DNA from: JANJTY01 sp038257155 | GTDB taxonomy: Bacteria > Pseudomonadota > Gammaproteobacteria > Xanthomonadales > Xanthomonadaceae | Length of the DNA: 64,000 bases | NCBI GenBank assembly: GCA_038257155.1 | Contig: JBBSJP010000019.1 | Coordinates: 9,277-73,276 of the forward strand | Direction of reading: 5' to 3' | Shown here: positions 1-8,984 of the stretch, piece after piece | Layout of the letters: every line of letters begins with the position of its first letter | Numbering within the stretch: position 1 is the first letter of the stretch | Notes under the pieces: model-generated | Databases searched by the model: none | What the model was told of the DNA's origin: nothing | Seen by the model: the letters and a program-made list of their open reading frames with translations, nothing else | Translations under genes and position numbers: made by a program

Positions 1-1870
1 GCAGACGGCCCGGGCAACGGGCGCAGGCACGCAAAGGGCGGGTCTGGAATGCGATCCGGCCATGCCTGTCCTCGACCCGTTCCAGCAAATAGGGCTCGAT
101 CAGGAAACCGCCATTGGCAAAGCTGGCAAAGCCTCGCGCCATCTCAATCGGAGAAGCGGAGTTGGTGCCCAATGCCAGGGACAGATTCTGCGGCAGGCTT
201 TCTGCGCTGAACCCGAAGCTTTGCACGTAACGATGCGCATAGGAGGCTCCGATGGCGTCCAGGATGCGCACGGACACCAGATTGCGGGAGCTGACCATGG
301 CCTCGCGCAGGCGCATCGGCCCAGCAAACGTCTGGTTGTCATTCTGCGGACGCCAGGTCGAGTTGCTGCCGCGATCATGGAAGACAACCGGAGCATCGAG
401 CACGATCGAAGCCGGGGTGAAGCCGCGCTCAAATGCTGCTGCATACACGAATGGCTTGAAACTCGAACCCGGTTGGCGCTGTGCCTGCACGGCGCGGTTG
501 AATTTGTTCATGGAAAAGCTGAAGCCGCCGACCATGCTGCGAACCGATCCGTCCTCATGCGACATGGACACCAGGGCGCCTTGGGCCGCGGGCACCTGGG
601 ACAGTTCCCATTCCCCTTCGGCGTCGCGCGACACGCGCACAATGTCGCCGCGCTTGAGCACCGTGTCGACGCGCTTCGGTTTCGGACCCCTGCTGTTCTC
701 GCTGAGAAACGGTGCCGCCCACTCCACGTCGGCCAGGTCAAGTTCTATGTCCTGGCCATCGCTGGTCAGCACATTGGCTCGGTCGGCGAGCGCGCCGGTG
801 ACGATTCCGGGCAGCAGGCCCGAAATGGGCGCATAGCCTTCCAGCGCCTCCCGGATCGCGTCGGTTGAAGCGCTCGGTGCCAGCACGACATTGGCTTCCG
901 GGCCGCGCCAGCCATGGCGCCGGTCATACTCGATCAGCCCGGCGCGCAGCGCCGCATTGGCGGCTATCTGCGCCTCGGCTGCCAGGGTTGTGTGCGCAAC
1001 GAAGCCCCCCGACATGGCGTCAGCGCCCAACTCGGTGATCACCTGTTGGCGAACCATTTCTGCCACAAAAGGTGCTTCTACTTCGATGACCGGCTCGTTC
1101 GGTGTGGCGCCGTCCTTCTCCGCCTGCGCTGCCTGCATGCTGGCAATGTCGATGAACCCGACTTCCTGCATGCGCTGCAGCACATAGTCGCGGCGGACCA
1201 GGGCGCGGGCGGGGTTGGACAGCGGATTGGCGCTGGAGGGGAACTTCGGAATCGACGCCAGCATTGCGCATTCGGCCAGGCTAAGCTGATCCAGCGGCTT
1301 GCCGTAGTAGAACTCGGCGGCAGCCACGATCCCGTAGGCACGATTCCCGAAAAAGCTCTTGTTGAGGTAGAGGGCCAGGATTTCGTCCTTGCCCAGTTCA
1401 CGCTCCATCTTGAGGGCGAGGAAGATCTCGGTGAGCTTGCGGGTGTAGGAATATTCCGAACTGAGGAAGAACTGTCGCGCCACCTGCTGGGTGATGGTGC
1501 TGCCACCCGGCACCCGCCGGTCATCGGTGGTGGCAAGCAGCCATACCGCACGGGCAACGCCGCGCCAATCGACGCCCGGATGTTCGTAGAAACGAGCGTC
1601 CTCGATCGCTATGAAGGCCTGTTTGAGTTGCTCAGGCACGGCGTCGATCGCCACCGGCGTGCGGCGCATCTCGCCAAAAATGGCGATCAGCTTGCCTTCG
1701 CGCGTCTGGACGCGCAGCGGGACCTGCAGCTCGATCTCCCGCAGCCCTTGCACATCGGGCAGGGTGGGGGCGATCAACCAGTAGAGAATTCCTATTGCAG
1801 CCAGGCCCAGCACCGCCCCGGCAAGCGCCAGAGCCAGCGCCCACCTCAGTAGACGACGCATCCGTACCAT
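1..1870 (-). CDS. mrcA: Penicillin-binding protein 1A, 3' end cut by window edge
   Basis: Bifunctional peptidoglycan synthase (glycosyltransferase plus transpeptidase) anchored in the inner membrane. The minus frame stays open from the ATG at 1870 to the edge, giving about 623 residues. An N-terminal membrane segment (about residues 8-30) precedes the glycosyltransferase motifs EDARFYEHPG and GGSTITQQ. The transpeptidase follows with the SxxK serine at about residue 469 (GSSFKP) and an SSRN motif. The KTGT motif and the C-terminus lie beyond base 1. An ATG three codons downstream is an alternative start. It diverges from pilM, the usual gammaproteobacterial arrangement. Family assignment is firm. 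Confidence 0.95.
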   Translation of the reverse strand, partial: MVRMRRLLRWALALALAGAVLGLAAIGILYWLIAPTLPDVQGLREIELQVPLRVQTREGKLIAIFGEMRRTPVAIDAVPEQLKQAFIAIEDARFYEHPGVDWRGVARAVWLLATTDDRRVPGGSTITQQVARQFFLSSEYSYTRKLTEIFLALKMERELGKDEILALYLNKSFFGNRAYGIVAAAEFYYGKPLDQLSLAECAMLASIPKFPSSANPLSNPARALVRRDYVLQRMQEVGFIDIASMQAAQAEKDGATPNEPVIEVEAPFVAEMVRQQVITELGADAMSGGFVAHTTLAAEAQIAANAALRAGLIEYDRRHGWRGPEANVVLAPSASTDAIREALEGYAPISGLLPGIVTGALADRANVLTSDGQDIELDLADVEWAAPFLSENSRGPKPKRVDTVLKRGDIVRVSRDAEGEWELSQVPAAQGALVSMSHEDGSVRSMVGGFSFSMNKFNRAVQAQRQPGSSFKPFVYAAAFERGFTPASIVLDAPVVFHDRGSNSTWRPQNDNQTFAGPMRLREAMVSSRNLVSVRILDAIGASYAHRYVQSFGFSAESLPQNLSLALGTNSASPIEMARGFASFANGGFLIEPYLLERVEDRHGRIAFQTRPLRACARCPGRL

Positions 1871-2045
1871 GTGTGTGGAGACTCTTCCGGTTTGCCAAGT
1901 GCGAGGGGAAGGAGTATAGAACGAGGCGGCTCAGGACGTAATGTGGCTGCCTTGGGGAAGGCTCAGAACCATCCGGATGGCTCGAAAAGAGACCGATTCC
2001 GGACCGGGCTGAAGGTGCCGCCAGAGCCCCTGGTGACGAAAGAGG

Positions 2046-2075
2046 TTGCCAGAAGACAAAAAATCGTTATTTAAT
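2046..2075 (+). promoter_or_regulatory. Putative sigma-70 promoter of the pilMNOPQ operon
   Basis: TTGCCA (2046-2051) and TTTAAT (2070-2075), each five of six to consensus, are separated by 18 bases. They sit in an AT-rich patch of the mrcA-pilM divergent region (1871-2124). The predicted start of transcription is near 2082, giving a leader of about 43 bases. This is inference from sequence match only. Confidence 0.45.
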
Positions 2076-2124
2076 GTAGTTGCGCAGTTATCGCTCGTAA
2101 GAGCCCGTGGGAAGGGGAGAAACC

Positions 2125-3183
2125 GTGGGTCTGTTCGCCTCAAAGAAGCCTCCGCTGGTCGGTGTGGACGTCAGCTCCACCGCCGTCAAGCTACTTCAGC
2201 TCAGCCAGTCCGGCGGGCGCTATCGCGTGGAGCACTACGCGGTGGAGCCGCTGCCGCCCAATGCCGTGGTCGAAAAGAACATCGTCGAGGTGGAAGCCGT
2301 CGGCGAAGCGATCAAGCGGGCGGTCAACCGATCCCAGACCCGTATCAAGCATGCGGCGGCTGCGGTTGCCGGTTCTGCGGTGATCACTAAAACCATCCCG
2401 ATGCAGGCCAATCTCTCGGAAGACGAGATGGAAGACCAGGTTCAGGTCGAGGCCTCGCAGTACATCCCGTATCCGATCGAGGAAGTCAGCCTCGACTTCG
2501 AGATGCTCGGGCCGGTCCGCGACAACCCGGAGATGGTCCAGGTGTTGCTCGCCGCATCGCGGACCGAGAACGTCGATGTCCGGGTTGCCGCGCTGGATCT
2601 GGGCGGCCTGGTTGCCAAGGTGGTAGATGTCGAAGCCTTCGCGATGGAGAACGCCTTCAAACTGATTGCCGACCAGCTATCCGTGCCAAAGGATGCCTTG
2701 GTGGCCTTGGTCGACGTTGGTGCGACCATGACCACGCTCAATGTTCTGCGCAACCAGCGCAGCGTATATACCCGCGAGCAGGTGTTCGGCGGCAAGCAGC
2801 TCACCGACGAAGTCATGCGCCGTTATGGCCTGTCCTACGAAGAGGCCGGTCTGGCCAAACGACAGGGCGGTCTGCCGGAAAGTTACGAAGTCGAGGTACT
2901 GGAGCCATTCAAGGAAGCGATGGTTCAGCAGGTCAGCCGATTGTTGCAGTTCTTCTACGCGGGCAGCGAGTTCAATCGGGTTGACCAGATCGTGCTGGCG
3001 GGTGGTTGTGCATCGATCACCGGCATTGCCGAGATGGTCGAGGAACAGCTCGGCGTCTTGACCATGGTTGCCAATCCCTTGGCAAACATGTCGCTGTCAA
3101 ATCGTGTCCAGGCGCAGGCCCTGGCCCAGGATGCCCCGGCGCTCATGATCGCCTGCGGCCTGGCCCTTAGGAGCTTTGACTGA
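2125..3183 (+). CDS. pilM: PilM, actin-like type IV pilus assembly ATPase
   Basis: Cytoplasmic actin-fold protein (352 residues) that binds the N-terminal tail of PilN and links the PilN/O/P/Q alignment complex to the pilus motor. The nucleotide-binding signatures are visible: VGVDVSSTAVKL near residue 12, LVDVGATMT near 195 and VLAGGCAS near 289. I chose the GTG at 2125 because it gives the family N-terminus MGLFxxKKPPLVGVD and has a GGGGAGA Shine-Dalgarno just upstream. An in-frame GTG at 2107 would add six unlikely residues. The stop overlaps the pilN start (TGATG), so the genes are probably translationally coupled. First gene of pilMNOPQ. Confidence 0.95.
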   Translation: MGLFASKKPPLVGVDVSSTAVKLLQLSQSGGRYRVEHYAVEPLPPNAVVEKNIVEVEAVGEAIKRAVNRSQTRIKHAAAAVAGSAVITKTIPMQANLSEDEMEDQVQVEASQYIPYPIEEVSLDFEMLGPVRDNPEMVQVLLAASRTENVDVRVAALDLGGLVAKVVDVEAFAMENAFKLIADQLSVPKDALVALVDVGATMTTLNVLRNQRSVYTREQVFGGKQLTDEVMRRYGLSYEEAGLAKRQGGLPESYEVEVLEPFKEAMVQQVSRLLQFFYAGSEFNRVDQIVLAGGCASITGIAEMVEEQLGVLTMVANPLANMSLSNRVQAQALAQDAPALMIACGLALRSFD

Positions 3184-3791
3184 TGGCCAGAATCAACCTA
3201 CTTCCCTGGCGCCTGGAACGGCGCAAACAGCGCCAGAACGAATTCTTCGGAATGCTGGGCGCTGCAGCTGTACTGGCTGCACTGGTCGCGTTCGGGCTGA
3301 TCCAGTATTTCAACGGTGTCGAGCAGAACCAGCAGGCGCGAAACGCCTATCTGGACCGCCAGATTGCCGAGGTCGACGCCAAGATCAAGGACATCGAGAA
3401 TCTGGAAGCCGAGCGCGCCAGCCTGTTGCAGCGCAAGCAGGTCATCGAGGACCTGCAATCCAATCGATCGCAGATGGTGCACCTGTTCGACGAACTGGTT
3501 CGCACCATTCCCGAAGGAATTCGCCTGACGTCGATCAAGCAGGCTGGTCAGCAATTGACGCTGGACGGGGTGGCGCAGTCGAACGCGCGGGTGTCTGCCT
3601 ACATGCGCAGTATCGAGGCTTCGGGCTACATGAAGCAGCCTGATCTCTCGATCATCGAGCAAAAGGGCGAGAACAGCGCCATGCCGTATCAGTTCTCGTT
3701 GAAGCTGACACTGACCAGTCCGCAGAAAGAAGCGGCCGCGGCTGAGGGTGAAACCGAGTCCGTTGCCACAAGTTCGGGAGGTGCGCTGTGA
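3183..3791 (+). CDS. pilN: PilN, type IV pilus inner-membrane assembly protein
   Basis: Bitopic inner-membrane protein (202 residues). The cytoplasmic N-terminus MARINLLPWR is the conserved PilM-binding motif. One transmembrane helix follows (about 22-42), then a coiled coil rich in Glu, Lys and Arg (about 45-100) and a periplasmic ferredoxin-like domain that pairs with PilO. The low-complexity C-terminus is typical. The start overlaps the pilM stop and the end overlaps pilO by four bases (GTGA). Confidence 0.95.
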   Translation: MARINLLPWRLERRKQRQNEFFGMLGAAAVLAALVAFGLIQYFNGVEQNQQARNAYLDRQIAEVDAKIKDIENLEAERASLLQRKQVIEDLQSNRSQMVHLFDELVRTIPEGIRLTSIKQAGQQLTLDGVAQSNARVSAYMRSIEASGYMKQPDLSIIEQKGENSAMPYQFSLKLTLTSPQKEAAAAEGETESVATSSGGAL

Positions 3792-4462
3792 GCGGTTTTG
3801 ACCTGCGAAACCTCGACTTCAACAATTCCGGATCCTGGCCGACCCCAGTCAAGCTGTTTTTCTGTGCCATCGTGGCCGTTCTGATCCTGTTTCTTGCCTG
3901 GTATCTGTCGATCAGCGATACGCAAGGCCGCATCGATTCGATGAAACAGGTCGAGCTGCAAAAGCTTGCCGAGTTTGAAACCAAGCAGGCCAAGGCCATC
4001 AATCTGGAGCCGCTGCGTGCCCAGTTGGCGGAAATGCAGATCATGCTGCAGCAAATGCTGCGGCAGCTTCCCAGTCGCACGGAAATGCCCGACCTGATCG
4101 TCGATGTTTCCCAAACCGCCTTGGCCAGCGGCATCGAGAACGAGCTGTTTCAGCCGGGTCCGGAGGCGAAGCGCGAGTTCTATGCCGAAAAGCCGATTGC
4201 ACTGCGCATGGTGGGTTCCTACCACCAGTTTGGCGCGTTTGTCAGTGGCGTGGCCTCGCTGCCGCGGGTGGTCATCATGACCATGCACGACATTTCGCTC
4301 AAGCCTCGTCAGGCACCGGTTGCGCGCGGTCGTACGGCCACCCCGACCTCATTCGGAACCGGCGAGCTCATGCTTGAAGGCACCGTCAAGACATACCGTT
4401 ACCTCGACGAAGACGAGGTCGCCGACGCGGCCGAGCCTGCGCCGGCCGGGAGGGGGCGTTGA
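3788..4462 (+). CDS. pilO: PilO, type IV pilus inner-membrane assembly protein
   Basis: Bitopic partner of PilN (224 residues): short cytoplasmic N-terminus, one membrane helix at about residues 19-40, a coiled coil to about 90, then a periplasmic domain containing the family-typical segment QTALASGIENELFQPG. It heterodimerises with PilN and contacts PilP. It starts with GTG in a GTGA overlap with the pilN stop, so coupling is likely. Confidence 0.95.
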   Translation: MSGFDLRNLDFNNSGSWPTPVKLFFCAIVAVLILFLAWYLSISDTQGRIDSMKQVELQKLAEFETKQAKAINLEPLRAQLAEMQIMLQQMLRQLPSRTEMPDLIVDVSQTALASGIENELFQPGPEAKREFYAEKPIALRMVGSYHQFGAFVSGVASLPRVVIMTMHDISLKPRQAPVARGRTATPTSFGTGELMLEGTVKTYRYLDEDEVADAAEPAPAGRGR

Positions 4463-4464
4463 TC

Positions 4465-5007
4465 ATGCGCGATCTGAATTTCGATACCGTGCCGGCACGG
4501 CGCTTGCGGCTGGCCTTCATGGCAGTCGCGGCAATCGTGGTGAGCGGCTGCACGCCGGGAACTGCAGACCTCGAGGCCAAAGTCGAGGAAATAAAGCTGC
4601 AACGCTCGGCCCCGCTCGAGCCGCTGCCGGTAATGCGGCAGTTCGAGACATTTGAATATGCCGCGCAGGATTTGCGGGATCCATTCAGCGATCCGACCGA
4701 CGAGCGGACTTCGGCCGTCGGTTCGGGGCCAAGCCCCGACCCGGATCGGCGCAAGGAACTGCTCGAGTCGTTTCCGCTCGACGGGTTGCGGATGGTCGGG
4801 ACACTCGATATCGGTGGCAACTCCTGGGGCCTGGTGAAAGACCCGGAATCGGTTATCCATCGGGTTAAGGCTGACAATCACTTGGGTCAAAACGACGGGC
4901 GAATCACGCAAGTATTGCCTGACCGTATTGAATTGGTGGAACTCGTACCGGATGGCGCCGGCGGCTGGCTGGAACGCCGGTCAACACTTGCGCTGAACGA
5001 AGAATAG
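4465..5007 (+). CDS. pilP: PilP, pilus assembly lipoprotein
   Basis: Inner-membrane lipoprotein (180 residues) that bridges PilN/PilO to the secretin PilQ. A signal peptide ends in the lipobox VSGC with the modified Cys at residue 29. A disordered linker then leads to the beta-sandwich HR domain with the signatures LRDPFSDP and LDGLRMVGTL. I prefer the ATG at 4465. A TTG two codons upstream overlaps the pilO stop but is less likely. Followed directly by pilQ. Confidence 0.93.
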   Translation: MRDLNFDTVPARRLRLAFMAVAAIVVSGCTPGTADLEAKVEEIKLQRSAPLEPLPVMRQFETFEYAAQDLRDPFSDPTDERTSAVGSGPSPDPDRRKELLESFPLDGLRMVGTLDIGGNSWGLVKDPESVIHRVKADNHLGQNDGRITQVLPDRIELVELVPDGAGGWLERRSTLALNEE

Positions 5008-5025
5008 GCATTGGGGGATAGCACG

Positions 5026-7275
5026 ATGACCGCGAAGAACAACATGATCCGTGGAATGGGTCGCTCGGCGGGGCGTGCCGGTCTGGGGCTGGCCCTGATG
5101 GCTTTGCTCTGGACCGCGCCGGCTCTGGCAGAACGCACGCTGCAGGACATCCAGTTTTCTGCCGGGGGCGGAGGACGGGTTGACGTAACGCTGAAGCTGT
5201 CCGAGGCCGTCGGAGATGCGACGGTATTTACCACGGACGACCCACCCCGCATCGCAGTGGACCTGCCTGGCACGCGCAACGCATTTGGCGGTCGCCTGGT
5301 GGTGGGTAGTGGTGCTACCAGTGCAATTTCGGCAGTGGAAGCCGGTGGTCGCACACGGGTGGTCATTGACCTGTTCCGGGCCGCCTCCTACGAATCACGT
5401 ACCGAAGGCAGCGACCTGGTGCTGACCATTGGTGGCGGGTCGACAACCTCAGGCGGCGCCGTTGTGGCGGCGAACTCGCAGGATCCGGCCAAGCGGGTCG
5501 ACGGAGGCGTCAAGGTCACCAACGTTGATTTCCGGCGCGGAGCTGACGGTACCGGTCGCGTTGTACTGGCGTTCTCCGGTGCGGGGGTCTCGGCTGACCT
5601 GCGCACGGAAGGCTCGCGCATCGTGGTGGACGCCGAGGGGGTTCAACTGCCAGATGACATGGCCCAGAAGCTGGATGTGGTTGATTTCGCCACGCCCGTG
5701 CAGATGATCGAAACCCGCCGTACGCCGGCCGGTGTGCGCATGGTGATCACCAATAGCGGCCAGTTTGAATCGCTCGCCTACCAGACCGACAGCGAGTTTG
5801 TCGTCGAAGTCACGCCCGTGGTTGCCGAAGCCGAAGGCGAAGGCAATTCATCCGTGCTTGGCGTCAAGGACGAGGAAAAACGCTATTCTGGCAATCCAGT
5901 AACGCTGAACTTCCAGGATGTGCCGGTACGTTCGGTGTTGCAGCTGCTGGCCGATGTGTCACAGATCAATATCGTTGCCGCGGATACGGTGCAGGGCAAT
6001 GTGACCCTGCGCCTGGTGAATGTTCCCTGGGATCACGCACTGGACATCGTGCTGCAGGCAAAGCAGCTGGACCAGCGCAAGCAGGGCAATGTGATCTGGG
6101 TGGCCCCGCAGATCGAGATTGCTGCCTTCGAACAGGCCAAGGCCGACGCGCGTATTGCACTGCAGCAGCGCGCCGAACTGGTCACCGAGTACATTCCGAT
6201 CAACTATGGCAATGCGGAAGAGATCGCCAACCTGCTGACCGAAGAAAGCAAGACCGCCGAAGAGAGTGGCGGGCAGGGTGGCGGCGGTGCGCAGGGTGGG
6301 CAGGATCGGGGCTTTCTGTCGCCGCGCGGCAGCGTCAGCTTCGACCAGCGCACCAACACCCTGCTGCTGAACGACATCCCGCCGAAGATCGCGGAGATCC
6401 GCGAGCTGATCCGCATCCTGGATCGGCCGGTGGAGCAGGTGCTGATCGAATCGCGCATCGTCATCGCCACGGAAGACTTCTCTCGTGAAATCGGCGCTCG
6501 CTTTGGATTGAGTGGCGGCCGCGATGACACTTATTACAGTGGTGATCTGGAAGCCAACCAGCAGCACTACAACAACACCGCTTCCAGCCGCATCGCCAAT
6601 GCCAATGCGGTGCGGAACTGGATCACCGACAACGACGGCTCGCCGCCGCCGGTGCTGACGCGGCCGATTCCGACCCGCGGTCTCGGTGTGAACATGCCGG
6701 TTCTCGATTCCGCAGCGGGTTCCCTGGCGCTGTCGATCCTCAATGCCGGTTATCTTCTGGACCTTGAACTCTCCGCCCTGGAGAGCGACGGGCGCGGTGA
6801 GGTGGTTGCGAATCCGCGTGTAATCACGGCCAACCAGCAGACGGCAATCATCAAGCAGGGCCAGGAAGTTGGCTATACGACGGTGTCCGCCCAAGGTGGC
6901 AATATCACCGTCGAGTTCAAGGAAGTGGTGCTGGAACTGGAAGTCACCCCGACCATCACTCAGGACAACCGCGTCTTCCTCAAGGTCAATGTGAAGAAGG
7001 ACGAGATCGAGGGCTTCGTGACCACGCCACTGTCCAGCGTGCCGCAGATCAGCAAGCGCGAGGTCAATACCTCGGTATTGGTTGAGAATGGCCAAACCGT
7101 TGTGCTGGGTGGTGTATACGAGTTCAAGTCGATTGACGACGTGAAGAAGGTACCGTTCCTGGGTGACGTGCCGGCCCTGGGTGCACTCTTCCGCAACAAG
7201 CTGAAGAGCCGCAGCAAGGCTGAATTGCTGATCTTCGTAACCCCGAAGATCCTCAGCCTCGACGCGCGCAACTAG
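5026..7275 (+). CDS. pilQ: PilQ, type IV pilus outer-membrane secretin
   Basis: Forms the multimeric outer-membrane pore for the pilus (749 residues). Order: signal peptide with cleavage after ALA at about residue 35; two AMIN domains (about 40-130 and 160-250) that bind peptidoglycan; an STN/N0 domain (about 295-350, VTLNFQDVPVRSVLQLLADV); an N1 domain with a Gly/Gln-rich loop near 415-430; and the C-terminal secretin domain (about 535-745) with VPFLGDVPALGALF. The ATG at 5026 has a GGGGGA Shine-Dalgarno at 5013-5018. A TTG at 5011 is in frame but overlaps that site. Last gene of the pil operon. Confidence 0.96.
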   Translation: MTAKNNMIRGMGRSAGRAGLGLALMALLWTAPALAERTLQDIQFSAGGGGRVDVTLKLSEAVGDATVFTTDDPPRIAVDLPGTRNAFGGRLVVGSGATSAISAVEAGGRTRVVIDLFRAASYESRTEGSDLVLTIGGGSTTSGGAVVAANSQDPAKRVDGGVKVTNVDFRRGADGTGRVVLAFSGAGVSADLRTEGSRIVVDAEGVQLPDDMAQKLDVVDFATPVQMIETRRTPAGVRMVITNSGQFESLAYQTDSEFVVEVTPVVAEAEGEGNSSVLGVKDEEKRYSGNPVTLNFQDVPVRSVLQLLADVSQINIVAADTVQGNVTLRLVNVPWDHALDIVLQAKQLDQRKQGNVIWVAPQIEIAAFEQAKADARIALQQRAELVTEYIPINYGNAEEIANLLTEESKTAEESGGQGGGGAQGGQDRGFLSPRGSVSFDQRTNTLLLNDIPPKIAEIRELIRILDRPVEQVLIESRIVIATEDFSREIGARFGLSGGRDDTYYSGDLEANQQHYNNTASSRIANANAVRNWITDNDGSPPPVLTRPIPTRGLGVNMPVLDSAAGSLALSILNAGYLLDLELSALESDGRGEVVANPRVITANQQTAIIKQGQEVGYTTVSAQGGNITVEFKEVVLELEVTPTITQDNRVFLKVNVKKDEIEGFVTTPLSSVPQISKREVNTSVLVENGQTVVLGGVYEFKSIDDVKKVPFLGDVPALGALFRNKLKSRSKAELLIFVTPKILSLDARN

Positions 7276-7299
7276 TTTTCTGCTTCGCATCAGCTTCAC

Positions 7300-7325
7300 G
7301 GAAGGCCGCGTTCGCGCGGCCTTCC
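7300..7325 (+). terminator. UUCG-capped hairpin after pilQ
   Basis: A perfect 11-bp stem, GGAAGGCCGCG (7300-7310) against CGCGGCCTTCC (7315-7325), closes on a TTCG tetraloop. It lies 25 bases past the pilQ stop. The T-run after it is weak, so it may need help from Rho or act as a 3' stabiliser. Confidence 0.75.
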
Positions 7326-7339
7326 GCGTTGTGAGGCTT

Positions 7340-7474
7340 GTTCTTTGTGTCACTGCGGGCGCACCATTTGGCCGTGGCGTTGTGCAGTCCAGGGGACCTG
7401 CGAACCAACTGGCAACTGAGCTCTAAGTTATTGCGTCGCACGCGTCATCCGTCGCGACTCAATACACAAAGAAC
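7340..7474. repeat. Long-range inverted repeat in the pilQ-EAL intergenic region
   Basis: GTTCTTTGTGT (7340-7350) is the exact reverse complement of ACACAAAGAAC (7464-7474), with 113 bases between. This accounts for part of the gene-free stretch 7276-7608. A shorter hairpin, GGACAG-TTGAT-CTGTCC, lies near 7529. No coding gene or known riboswitch was recognised here. Confidence 0.5.
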
Positions 7475-7608
7475 GCATTCAGCTGGGATGAGCCTGCTCG
7501 GCGGGCCGACCCGGGATCAGACGTCCCTTGGACAGTTGATCTGTCCGTCAGGCTGTCACGCGCCGTTTCCGAGGCGCAACGCCTGGCACGACCGTGGTGA
7601 GGAGATGC

Positions 7609-8772
7609 ATGGAGACGATTCGTTCGACCTTTGCCCCAGGCGAGGTCATTTTCCGTGAGGGCGACCCGCCAACAACCGCCTTCCTCATCGAATCTGGCGT
7701 CGTCGAAATCACCGCCGATCAGGGCGGACGTCCGGTTGTTCTGAGCAGGCTCGGTCCTGGCGACCTGCTTGGAGAAATGGCAGTTATCGATGATTCGCCG
7801 CGCACCGCGACGGCGATGGCAGTTGAGGCCTGCGTAGCGCTGATGATCGACCGCACCCAGATCAACGAGCGGCTGACCCAGACCGATCCGATTGTGCGTG
7901 CCCTGCTGGAAGGTCAGCTAAAGCGTTACCGGGGCGCGCTGGCTGCAATGCAGGGCAAGGTGAGCACCCAGCCTGCGGCGGCGCCGGCGGCCAGTGAGAT
8001 AGCTGGAATCGGCAAGATTCGACTCGAATCGCAATTGCGTGAAGCCCTTGCCTCTCGCGCATTGGACCTGCGCCTGCAACCGATCCTGAGTGTTGCAGAC
8101 TCCCAGATCGCCGGATACGAGGCTCTGATTCGCTGGACGCATCCGGAACGCGGCGCAGTTTCGCCTGCCGAGTTCATCGCCCTGGCCGAAGAAACCTCGC
8201 TGATTGTGCCGGTGGGTGAGTACGTACTCGACGTTGCCTGCGCCGCGATCACTGCCTTGCGCGAACGAGGCGTGGGCCTGAACCCGTTCGTGGCGATCAA
8301 TGTCTCGGCGCGTCAGTTGGCCGAAGAAGGTCTGATCGACCGGATCGTCGACCGAGCCGTTGCCGCTGATTTCTCTCCCGGACAGATCAAGGTCGAGATT
8401 ACCGAAAGCCAGGCCCTCAATTATCCGCAGGTTGCCCTGGTCATCGAGCGTTGTCATCAGGCCGGAATTCGCGTTGCACTGGACGATTTCGGCACAGGCT
8501 ATTCCAGCCTGGCGCACCTGCACGAATTGCCATTCGACACCGTCAAGGTGGACCAGGCCTTCGTTCGGCAGATGATGACGCAGCCGCGTGCAATGGCCAT
8601 CGTTCGTGCCATCGTCAGCATGGTCCACGGTTTGGGCGCCGACGTGGTGGTGGAAGGCATCGAGGAACAGGCAGAACTGGACGTGCTGGCAGAGCTGAAC
8701 TGTCGCTACGCGCAGGGCTACTTCGTTGGCAAACCCCAGACTCTGGATGAAATTCTGAGTCGATTGCCCTGA
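7609..8772 (+). CDS. Cyclic-nucleotide-binding domain / EAL phosphodiesterase
   Basis: Predicted cytoplasmic c-di-GMP phosphodiesterase (387 residues) with an N-terminal cNMP-binding domain (about 5-120; GEVIFREGDPP, GDLLGEMAVIDDSPRTATA) and a C-terminal EAL domain (about 145-385). The EAL catalytic set looks complete: EALIRW with Glu at 171, then INVSARQ, EITES, DDFGTGYSS, VKVD, VEGIE and AQGYFVGKP. The PRTAT segment resembles phosphate-binding cassettes, so cAMP or a related ligand could gate hydrolysis. This coupling is inferred. The ATG at 7609 follows GTGAGGAGA. An in-frame GTG at 7594 is less likely. It lies downstream of pilQ but behind a terminator. Confidence 0.9.
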   Translation: METIRSTFAPGEVIFREGDPPTTAFLIESGVVEITADQGGRPVVLSRLGPGDLLGEMAVIDDSPRTATAMAVEACVALMIDRTQINERLTQTDPIVRALLEGQLKRYRGALAAMQGKVSTQPAAAPAASEIAGIGKIRLESQLREALASRALDLRLQPILSVADSQIAGYEALIRWTHPERGAVSPAEFIALAEETSLIVPVGEYVLDVACAAITALRERGVGLNPFVAINVSARQLAEEGLIDRIVDRAVAADFSPGQIKVEITESQALNYPQVALVIERCHQAGIRVALDDFGTGYSSLAHLHELPFDTVKVDQAFVRQMMTQPRAMAIVRAIVSMVHGLGADVVVEGIEEQAELDVLAELNCRYAQGYFVGKPQTLDEILSRLP

Positions 8773-8984
8773 ACGCCAGGTCGGGAGTCGCGCGCCGCCG
8801 TAGCAGGGGTGCTCCAAATGCCTGATGCGGATGACGCGCGACCCGCAGGGCCAGAGCATGACTGTCGGCCGAGGCGCCGCGCCGGTTTCCTGTGTTTCAC
8901 TGACGGAACATCAGCCTGACGGACCCCGTCAGCGGAACCGCGCGCCCTCGCTGCTGTCAAAGCGGCCCCCAACCGAGATTCGCC

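Noticed and set aside
7530..7560. Possible FNR-like half-site TTGAT before the cNMP-EAL gene
   Set aside because: The second half does not match, and the bases form the loop of a small hairpin instead.
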